From NCBI GenBank assembly GCA_001557035.1, contig LSKJ01000474.1:1-7217 (forward strand): a stretch of DNA of 7,217 nt, given 5' to 3'. Below are positions 1 through 5,068 of this stretch, in pieces. How positions within the stretch are numbered: the stretch's first letter is position 1; each line of letters begins with the position of its first letter. The stretch comes from Rhodospirillaceae bacterium CCH5-H10. GTDB lineage: Bacteria > Pseudomonadota > Alphaproteobacteria > Reyranellales > Reyranellaceae. The notes under the pieces were generated by a model that worked only from the letters and a program-made list of their open reading frames with translations, was not told the DNA's origin and searched no databases. Position numbers and translations under genes: made by a program.

Positions 1-745
1 GGTTGCGGTCGTAGACGACGTTGACGACTTCGCCCGCCGTGAACGACGTGCCGCTGCCGCCGCGGCCATGGAATTCGATCTCGCGGCCCTCCGGCGTGGT
101 GAAGCGCACGATGGGGGCATAGGAGATGCGCTCGACGTCGCGACGAACCTCGCGACCGCCAGGTGTGGTCACTTCCTCCGTCACGATCGAACGGCTTTCG
201 CGAATCTCGAGCACCTTGCCGCGGGCACGGCCTCCGCTGGCATAGAGGTCGACGGCGCTCCAAAGCGCGAACACGCCGATCAGCAGCGCCGACACCGAGA
301 TCACCGTAAAGGCGCGCTCGCCGACCAACGCCAGGTCGGCGTTGCGCGACAGCGCCCACGCAACGGCGCCGAACATCAGCCAGAAGCCACCGAAGCAGGC
401 CAGGATGAGCGGCAGCAGCCACAGTCGCTCGAACGTATCGAGGCGGAAATCCGCCGGCGTCTCGGGCAAGTAGAGGACACCGACCGTGTCGCCCACCGAG
501 AAGTCAGGCGCACCGCTTGCCAGGTCCTTCACCTCGACGGTCTCGCCCTGGGGCAGGCGGAAACGCACCACCGGCGCGTACATGCTGCCCTCGCGCACGA
601 CCTCCGTGACGACGCCCTCGGCCCGCTCGCCATGGAGAACGTGGCGCAGATTGCCGAGTCCCATCAGCACGCCGCCGGCCGCGATCAGCCCGCCGATCCC
701 GAGGACCAGCCAGGCGATCCAGCGCCAGCTCGTATCGCTACTCAT
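1..745 (-). CDS. DUF3592-type membrane protein (partial, C-terminus beyond left edge)
   Basis: An open frame runs from an ATG at 745 to the left edge without a stop, giving the first 248 residues. Three hydrophobic segments are visible at about residues 8-30, 108-131 and 147-169. Two soluble repeats follow TM1 and TM3 (about 41-97 and 174-248). Each has the pattern G-V-V/K-V, then YAP-I/V-VRF, then P-x-G-x-x-(V/I)-E, then F-x-x-G-(D/E)-x-V-x-V-x-Y. The first repeat reads YAPVVRF and FSVGDTVGVLY; the second reads YAPIVRF and FTAGEVVNVVY. This duplicated beta-rich module between membrane helices is the DUF3592 arrangement; the family has no firm biochemical role that I know of. The start is 40 bp past the end of the Bug-type gene, on the same strand, so co-transcription is possible. 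No clear Shine-Dalgarno precedes this ATG, so the start is the least certain part. The family call is good; the function is unknown. Confidence 0.8.
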   Translation of the reverse strand, partial: MSSDTSWRWIAWLVLGIGGLIAAGGVLMGLGNLRHVLHGERAEGVVTEVVREGSMYAPVVRFRLPQGETVEVKDLASGAPDFSVGDTVGVLYLPETPADFRLDTFERLWLLPLILACFGGFWLMFGAVAWALSRNADLALVGERAFTVISVSALLIGVFALWSAVDLYASGGRARGKVLEIRESRSIVTEEVTTPGGREVRRDVERISYAPIVRFTTPEGREIEFHGRGGSGTSFTAGEVVNVVYDRN

Positions 746-785
746 GGCAGGCAGAGTAGACGCGAGATTGGTTCGCGGCAGCCTG

Positions 786-1787
786 CTATTCGAGCCTGAG
801 ATTGGCCTTGCGGATCACCGAGGCCCACAGCTCCGCCTGCCGGCCCAGAAGCGCCCGGTAATCCTCGGGCGTGGTGAAGCGCACGTCCGTGCCGAGTCCC
901 TCGAAACGCCGCTGGACGACCGGGTCTTCCAGCAGCGACTTCGCGGCAACACTCAGCTTCTCGACCACCGGCCCCGGCAGGTTCGCCGGCCCGACGAGGC
1001 CGAGCAGGTTGATCGCCTCGAAGCCCAGGATGGTCTCCGCGATCGCCGGCACGTCGGGCAGTGCGGGCGAGCGCATCAGGGACGTCACGGCCAGCGCGCG
1101 CAGCCGGCCGTCGCGGATCATCGGCAAGGCGGTCGAGATCGGCTCGAACTGGAATTGCGTCTGGTCCGACATCAGGTCGATCATCGCCGGCGCCCCGGTG
1201 AGATAATGGGCCACTTCGAAGCGCAGGCCCGCGCGCTGTGCAAGGAGAAGGCCGGCCAGGTGCCCGACCAGGCCTTCGCCCGCCGTTCCCATGACCATGC
1301 GACCATTCTCCTTGCGCGCCTGCGCGATGAACGCGGTCAGCGTGCGTGCCGGCATCGTCGGCTTCACCAGCAGCACCAGCGGCTGGACGGAGATCGACGA
1401 GATGAAGGTGAAATCCGTCTGCCAGTCGTAGACGTTGCGGTCATACAGGAGCGGGCTATTGGGCAGCGACGCCGAAGCCATCAGCAGCGTGTAGCCGTCT
1501 GGCGCGGCGCGCGCGACGAACTCCGCCCCGGTAAGCGCGCCGACGCCGGTCATGTTCTCCACGACGACCGGCTGGCCGAGCTGGTTCTTGAGTTGCGCCG
1601 CGACGATGCGGGCAATGCCGTCGACGCTCCCGCCGGTGGGGAAAGGCGTCACGAGCTTGACCGGCTGGGTCGGCCAGCCCTCGGCCTGAGCCGGCGCGGT
1701 CAGGGTCTGGAATGCGAGAATCGCGAGGCCGCACGAGACGCCGCGCGCAACACCCCGGAGGGCCAGCCGAAGCAGGGAGGTACTCAT
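786..1787 (-). CDS. Bug/TctC-family tripartite tricarboxylate transporter solute-binding protein
   Basis: A 333-residue periplasmic binding protein of the Bug (TctC) family. These proteins capture small organic acids or related solutes for a TctA/TctB-type permease, or act as sensors. Residues 1-35 form a signal peptide: Arg residues at 7, 11 and 15, a hydrophobic core at about 19-30, and a likely cut after AQA (33-35). The mature start WPTQPVKLVTPFPTGG, the VVVEN motif (74-78) and PDGYTLL (96-102) are family hallmarks. The usual RPGAGG stretch after VEN is replaced by MTGVGAL. Later landmarks are GTAGEGLVGHLAG (167-179), the Y-x-x-G-AP segment (195-200), and the DGRLRALAVTS and LPDVPA segments (226-236, 243-248). 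Length is normal. I chose the ATG at 1787 because AGGA lies 7 nt upstream and the signal peptide then has a standard layout; an in-frame ATG 36 bp further out adds an unlikely acidic N-terminus. No TctA or TctB gene is visible, so it is an orphan here. The ligand cannot be predicted. Confidence 0.93.
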   Translation of the reverse strand: MSTSLLRLALRGVARGVSCGLAILAFQTLTAPAQAEGWPTQPVKLVTPFPTGGSVDGIARIVAAQLKNQLGQPVVVENMTGVGALTGAEFVARAAPDGYTLLMASASLPNSPLLYDRNVYDWQTDFTFISSISVQPLVLLVKPTMPARTLTAFIAQARKENGRMVMGTAGEGLVGHLAGLLLAQRAGLRFEVAHYLTGAPAMIDLMSDQTQFQFEPISTALPMIRDGRLRALAVTSLMRSPALPDVPAIAETILGFEAINLLGLVGPANLPGPVVEKLSVAAKSLLEDPVVQRRFEGLGTDVRFTTPEDYRALLGRQAELWASVIRKANLRLE

Positions 1788-1890
1788 GCGCCGATCCTGC
1801 TCAAGCGCGGCCGGCGAATCCACCGTGAACGGTCAGGGGCACCATGATGCGAAATGCATCGAGGAATTCACAGTCCAGGACTGTCCTCCA
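1788..1890. promoter_or_regulatory. 103-bp leader of the Bug-type gene, with a 15-bp palindrome
   Basis: This gap separates the membrane-protein stop (1891) from the Bug-type start (1787) and is the longest break in the leftward block. It contains a perfect odd palindrome at 1870-1884 (ACAGTCC-A-GGACTGT) and an overlapping AGGAC-T-GTCCT at 1877-1887. Two weaker inverted repeats also occur: GATGC-gaaat-GCATC at 1846-1860 and ACCGT-ga-ACGGT at 1822-1833. A one-base centre cannot form a hairpin with its full arms, so the 1870-1884 palindrome looks more like a dimeric protein-binding site than a terminator. I see no convincing -35/-10 pair. A separate promoter for the transporter gene is possible but unproven. 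Confidence 0.35.
1795..1798 (-). promoter_or_regulatory. Ribosome binding site of the Bug-type gene
   Basis: AGGA on the minus strand lies 7 nt before the ATG at 1787. It favours this start over the in-frame ATG at 1823 and so fixes the beginning of the signal peptide. Confidence 0.6.
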
Positions 1891-2574
1891 TCAGGTCTCG
1901 CGCCGCCTCAGTCGGTCGACCAGTGCCACCAGGCGGCTGCCCTCCGGCGTCGCCGGGTCGAGGAGTTTCTCGTGCGGCGTGTCGCGCGCAAGCCGGCTGA
2001 TCTCCATCAGCGCGCGGATATGCTGGCGGCGAGTCAGGCGATACTCCGACGAGCGATGATGGAAGAACAGGCGCCTGAGCTGGCCGTCGCCCACCAGCGC
2101 ATTCAGCTCGCTCGCGGTCACGTAGAGCAGGAAGCAGACGAAGATCCAGACCTGCACCGCCACGAAGCGATGCCAGGTGAAGTCGGCCAGCGCCGCCTCG
2201 GCGGCGACACTGAAGCCGCGCGCATCGAAGACGAAGTGCAGCATCTTCTCGGCATAGCGCACGATCGTGACGACGACGCCATAGAACACGGTCTTGTAGA
2301 GGATGGGCTGGATGAGCGGCGCGCCGCGGAACTTGTCGATGATGCGAACCTTCTCGACGACCAGCACCACCTTGCCCACGATCAGCGCCGTCGTGCTGGC
2401 CAGCATGAATCCCGTCAGATTGAACCAGTAGTCATGCGTCAGGAGGTTCGTCGTGAAGACGATGAGGTTGAAGGCCGTGAAGAAATAGAGTGTCGGCGGC
2501 AGCATGTGCCGGATCACGCGAATCCAGCCGTGGAAGAAACGCCTCGGCAGCGAGGCGATGGCGGCCGCGCTCAA
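1891..2574 (-). CDS. Conserved four-helix inner-membrane protein of unknown function
   Basis: A 227-residue protein read from a TTG at 2574. Four hydrophobic segments are predicted by eye at about 27-45, 53-74, 91-109 and 136-156. The N-terminus (residues 8-24) is basic and rich in aromatics. The loop between TM2 and TM3 carries a charged stretch (EKVRIIDKFRG). The C-terminal 70 residues are soluble and strongly basic, with RRLFFHH and RLTRRQH. Two stretches, GKVVLVVEK at the end of TM2 and VWIFVCFLLYVTASEL in TM4, look like a conserved alphaproteobacterial hypothetical family, but I cannot name a domain for it. The TTG overlaps the TGA of the dehydrogenase as TTGA and has GGAGG six bases upstream, so translation is probably coupled. 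The frame stays open further upstream to 2688, but that part lies inside the dehydrogenase gene, is Arg/Pro-rich, and is not membrane-like. Function is not assignable. Position suggests it is produced together with the SDR enzyme. Confidence 0.78.
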   Translation of the reverse strand: MSAAAIASLPRRFFHGWIRVIRHMLPPTLYFFTAFNLIVFTTNLLTHDYWFNLTGFMLASTTALIVGKVVLVVEKVRIIDKFRGAPLIQPILYKTVFYGVVVTIVRYAEKMLHFVFDARGFSVAAEAALADFTWHRFVAVQVWIFVCFLLYVTASELNALVGDGQLRRLFFHHRSSEYRLTRRQHIRALMEISRLARDTPHEKLLDPATPEGSRLVALVDRLRRRET

Positions 2575-3338
2575 ATGCGGCCTCCGTCCACGACGAAATT
2601 CTGGGCGGTGACCAGCCGGCTGTCGTCGGCGGCGAGCCACAGCACCATGCGCGCGATGTCGGGCGCATGGAGGAGTTCCTTCAAGCATTGCGCCGCGAGC
2701 TGCGCGGCCCTGGCCTCGGGCGTGACCCAGAGATCGAGCTGGCGCTGGGTCATGATCCAGCCCGGCGTCACGGCGTTGAGACGGATGCCGTCGCCGCCCA
2801 GGTCACGCGCGAGGCCGCGCGTCATGCCGATCACCGCCGCCTTGGCCGCCTGGTAGACGGAGAGATTCGGCGTCATCGTGTGATAGCTCACCGAGCTGAA
2901 GTTCACGATCGAGCCGCCGCCCGCCTTCTTCATCGCCGGCGCCACCGTCTGGATGGCGAAGTAGGCATGGCGCAGATTCACGGCGATACGCTCGTCCCAG
3001 AAGTCGGGCGTCACCTGGTCGATCGTGTGCCGATCGTCGCGCGCGGCATTGTTCACCAGCACGGTGATGGTCCCGAGCTTCGCCGCCACTTCTTCGATGG
3101 CTCTTTGATAGGTCGCGACATCGCGGATGTCGCAGGGCACGAACAGCGGCACGGTGAGGTGACGGGCCTCGATCTTCTCGACCAATGCCCTGGAAGCGGC
3201 CTCGTCGATGTCGACGAAGCCGACCCTGGCGCCCTGCTCGGCGAAGTGCTCGACGATGGAGGCGCCGATGCCGGAGCCGCCGCCCGAGACGAAGACGGTG
3301 CGGCCGGAAAGGCTGGGATAGGAGGCGAACGAGGACAT
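2571..3338 (-). CDS. SDR-family NAD(P)-dependent oxidoreductase (probable sugar-type dehydrogenase)
   Basis: A 255-residue classical short-chain dehydrogenase/reductase, of normal length for the family. The cofactor loop reads S18-G-G-G-S-G-I-G25. This is a variant of TGxxxGxG with Ser in place of the usual Thr. Asp43 at the end of beta-2 (FVDID) predicts NAD(H) preference. Asp70 (CDI) contacts the adenine ring, and NNAA lies at 96-99. The catalytic tetrad is Asn121, Ser149, Tyr162 and Lys166 (YQAAK), with PGWIMT at 192-197 and a C-terminal VDGG at 251-254. It starts 10 bp after the mutarotase stop with AAGGA 5 nt before the ATG, so both are surely one operon. A mutarotase partner favours an aldose 1-dehydrogenase role (such as L-arabinose, D-galactose or L-fucose oxidation to the lactone). 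The substrate is an inference from context only; SDR enzymes cannot be assigned from motifs alone. Confidence 0.93.
   Translation of the reverse strand: MSSFASYPSLSGRTVFVSGGGSGIGASIVEHFAEQGARVGFVDIDEAASRALVEKIEARHLTVPLFVPCDIRDVATYQRAIEEVAAKLGTITVLVNNAARDDRHTIDQVTPDFWDERIAVNLRHAYFAIQTVAPAMKKAGGGSIVNFSSVSYHTMTPNLSVYQAAKAAVIGMTRGLARDLGGDGIRLNAVTPGWIMTQRQLDLWVTPEARAAQLAAQCLKELLHAPDIARMVLWLAADDSRLVTAQNFVVDGGRI
2581..2585 (-). promoter_or_regulatory. Shine-Dalgarno for the TTG start of the membrane protein
   Basis: GGAGG on the minus strand, within the last codons of the dehydrogenase gene, is followed by CCGCAT and then TTG. Strong match and 6-nt spacing support the unusual TTG start at 2574 rather than the ATG at 2688 or the internal Met codon at residue 24. 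Confidence 0.7.
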
Positions 3339-3342
3339 GCTG

Positions 3343-3348
3343 TTCCTT
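3343..3348 (-). promoter_or_regulatory. Ribosome binding site of the SDR gene
   Basis: AAGGAA on the minus strand directly follows the TAG of the mutarotase gene (TAG at 3351-3349) and lies 4-5 nt before the ATG at 3338. It supports the chosen start and tight coupling of the two genes. Confidence 0.6.
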
Positions 3349-4215
3349 CTAGATCCTGCTCAGGCGAAACGAGACCTCGCCGGCCAGGGTCGCCCCGGCG
3401 GCCAGCAGGCTCTGCCCGACCGCACCGTTGGCGTGACTGACCGGCTCGACACAGAAGTATCGTTGGCCGCCGGGAACATAGATCACCAGATGACGAAATG
3501 CCTCCGTCGCGGCGAGGACGAGCCGGAGGCCGCGGCCCGGCCAGGTGACGGTGGCATCGCCATTCCATCCGTCGAAGCAATGGTCGAGGCCAATCCCCTC
3601 GACCGGGCGCGAATGCGAGAAGTCCCATTCCGGCGGCAGGGGCACATGCTGCACCGGCAGCACCTCGGCGTCGGTGCGCCAGACACCGGCGAGCCGGCAG
3701 GCCAGTTCGGTGTCGGCGTCGCGCACAAAGAAGGGATGCAGCCCCAGCCCGGCCGGGACTTTCCGATCCTCGAGGTTCTCGATCGAGATGCCGATCGTGA
3801 GGCTCACCTCGTCGAGCGCAAAAGTCTGTCGAGCCCGATAGCGGAAGGGCCAGCCGGCACCGCCCGCGCCTGCGCCGTGCAGATAGACCAGCTCAGCCGA
3901 AGTGCGGTCCTGGCGCACCACGTCCCAGGCGTGCGCCCAGCCGTCGCCGTGCATGGGATGGCGCACGCCGGGCCAGTTGGGTTCGAGATGAAAGGTCTCG
4001 CCGCCGAACGCGAGACGACCGTTCGCGATGCGATTGGAAAACGGCACCAGAGGATAGCAGCCCGTGTCCTTGCCCGTTCCCGAGGCCAGCGCCGCGGCCG
4101 ATGCGGGGCGCAGCAGATCGCCCACACCGTCGAGGGCAAAGCGCGCAATCGAACCACCGGCCCGGGGCGCCAGATCCACCGAAAGCCTGCCCGCCCGCAG
4201 CGACAAAAGCGTCAC
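3349..4215 (-). CDS. Aldose 1-epimerase (mutarotase) family protein
   Basis: A 288-residue protein of the galactose-mutarotase fold, which interconverts alpha and beta anomers of free aldoses. Key residues are in the expected order: Asn61-Arg62 in PFSNRIANG, His89 in the HPMHGDGW segment, the catalytic base/acid His160 in GLGLHPFF, Asp211 in LDHCFDGW, and Glu257 in FCVEPVSHANGA. The family pattern near the end, VPGGQRYFCVEPVSHANG, is clear. It is shorter than enterobacterial GalM (about 340-350 residues), matching the compact COG2017 members common in Proteobacteria. The start is a GTG at 4215, preceded by a weak G-rich site (GGGGGA, about 4-5 nt before); other starts are not obviously better. 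It is the first gene of the leftward operon, and anomer conversion would feed the following dehydrogenase. It could instead be a related hexose-6-phosphate epimerase-like protein; the sugar specificity is not visible. Confidence 0.9.
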   Translation of the reverse strand: MTLLSLRAGRLSVDLAPRAGGSIARFALDGVGDLLRPASAAALASGTGKDTGCYPLVPFSNRIANGRLAFGGETFHLEPNWPGVRHPMHGDGWAHAWDVVRQDRTSAELVYLHGAGAGGAGWPFRYRARQTFALDEVSLTIGISIENLEDRKVPAGLGLHPFFVRDADTELACRLAGVWRTDAEVLPVQHVPLPPEWDFSHSRPVEGIGLDHCFDGWNGDATVTWPGRGLRLVLAATEAFRHLVIYVPGGQRYFCVEPVSHANGAVGQSLLAAGATLAGEVSFRLSRI

Positions 4216-4272
4216 GCAATCCCCCGTCGCTGTGTAAACTCGCCCGCTCTCAAATTACGAGGAAACGCATCG
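4216..4272. promoter_or_regulatory. 57-bp divergent intergenic region
   Basis: The mutarotase gene (leftward) and the aldolase gene (rightward) begin back to back here, so promoters for both operons must lie in this gap or extend into the coding ends. It is locally AT-richer (TGTGTAAACT at 4231-4240, CAAATTACGA at 4251-4260) than its surroundings. I find no well-spaced -35/-10 pair and no strong dyad, so exact promoter positions are not called. The aldolase site GAGGA sits at 4259-4263. Confidence 0.45.
4259..4263 (+). promoter_or_regulatory. Ribosome binding site of the aldolase gene
   Basis: GAGGA is 9 nt before the ATG at 4273. It marks this ATG as the true start, even though the same frame is open back to 3337 on the strand opposite the mutarotase. 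Confidence 0.65.
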
Positions 4273-5055
4273 ATGTCGAACATGCTGAAGAAGCGGCTCC
4301 AGGCCGGCAAGGCCTGCGTCAATGGATGGCTGGCGATCCCCGACGGCTTCGCCGCCGAGACCATGGCGCAGTGCGGCTGGGACAGCGTCACGGTCGACAT
4401 GCAGCATGGTGTGCAGGATTACCTCTCGATGGTCCGCTGCTTCCAGGCGATGGACAAGCATCCGATCACGCCGCTGGTGCGCGTGCCGTGGAACGAGCCC
4501 GGCATCGTCGGCAAGGTGCTGGACGGCGGCGCCTGGGGCGTCATCTGCCCGATGGTGAACACGGCGGCCGAGGCCAAGGCGCTGGTCTCCTATGCGCTCT
4601 ATCCGCCGAAGGGCAAGCGCTCCAACGGCCCGATCCGCGCCGGCGCCTATGGCGAGGCGACGCCCTACCAGGCGATGGCCAATGACGAGGTGCTGATCAT
4701 CCCGATGATCGAGACGCAGGAAGCGATCGACAATATCGACGCCATCCTCGACGTGCCGGGCGTGAGCGGCATCTACATCGGACCGTCCGACCTCGGCCTG
4801 TCGCTCGGGATGAAGCCGATGCTCGACCGCGAGGAGCCGCAGATCCTGGCGATCTACGACAAGCTGCTCGCCGCCACCAAGAAGCGCGGCCAGTTCGCCG
4901 GCCTGCACAACGGCACCGGCAGCTACGCCGCGAAGATGGTGCACAAGGGCTTCCAGCTCGTCACCATCGCCAACGATGCCGGCCTGATGGCCAAGGCCGC
5001 CCGAGAGGCCGTGGCCCAGACGCGCAAGGAAGGCGGCCCGACGGCTGCGAAGTAA
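4273..5055 (+). CDS. HpcH/HpaI-family class II aldolase (2-keto-3-deoxy acid type)
   Basis: A 260-residue aldolase of the HpcH/HpaI (citrate-lyase-beta-like) superfamily. These divalent-metal enzymes cleave 4-hydroxy-2-oxo acids to pyruvate and an aldehyde. The catalytic set matches HpaI closely in position: His45 (VDMQHG) as base, Arg70 (LVRVPWNEP) for pyruvate binding, and metal ligands Glu147 (PMIETQEA) and Asp173 (IGPSDLGLS). The glycine-rich GGAWGVICPMVNT at 85-97 is also typical. The length is normal. It differs from the classical LDGEHAP signature by reading VDMQHGVQDY, and from GPADLSASMG by reading GPSDLGLSLG, so it belongs to a distinct subgroup. Candidates for the substrate include 2-keto-3-deoxy sugar acids or 4-hydroxy-2-oxo diacids. 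The amidohydrolase follows 13 bp downstream. The open frame upstream of 4273 is antisense to the mutarotase and is not part of the protein. Family certain, substrate open. Confidence 0.93.
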   Translation: MSNMLKKRLQAGKACVNGWLAIPDGFAAETMAQCGWDSVTVDMQHGVQDYLSMVRCFQAMDKHPITPLVRVPWNEPGIVGKVLDGGAWGVICPMVNTAAEAKALVSYALYPPKGKRSNGPIRAGAYGEATPYQAMANDEVLIIPMIETQEAIDNIDAILDVPGVSGIYIGPSDLGLSLGMKPMLDREEPQILAIYDKLLAATKKRGQFAGLHNGTGSYAAKMVHKGFQLVTIANDAGLMAKAAREAVAQTRKEGGPTAAK

Positions 5056-5068
5056 GCGAGCCAGGGAC

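Noticed and set aside
68..1847. Two long plus-strand open frames (68-799 and 486-1847) opposite the DUF3592 and Bug genes
   Set aside because: Their products are Arg/His/Asp/Gln-rich with no domain pattern, as expected from the antisense strand of GC-rich genes; the minus-strand proteins have clear family motifs and a signal peptide.
1822..1860. Short inverted repeats ACCGT-ga-ACGGT and GATGC-gaaat-GCATC as terminators
   Set aside because: Only five pairs each, with no following T-run; they are expected by chance in a gap of this size.
2575..2688. Upstream extension of the membrane protein to an ATG at 2688
   Set aside because: The extra 38 residues are Arg/Pro-rich, lie wholly inside the SDR gene, and lack the strong Shine-Dalgarno that precedes the TTG at 2574.
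1786..3440. Plus-strand open frames at 1786-2856 and 2490-3440
   Set aside because: Low-complexity, His/Arg/Asp-rich antisense of the membrane-protein and SDR genes; no recognisable motifs.
3337..4272. Upstream extension of the aldolase frame to give a 572-residue fusion
   Set aside because: The added 312 residues lie antisense to the mutarotase and lack any domain; GAGGA before the ATG at 4273 and the normal HpaI length fix the start.
5063..5067. AGGGA as the Shine-Dalgarno of the amidohydrolase
   Set aside because: Only one base separates it from the GTG, too close for normal initiation; GCGAG at 5056-5060 is better placed though weak.
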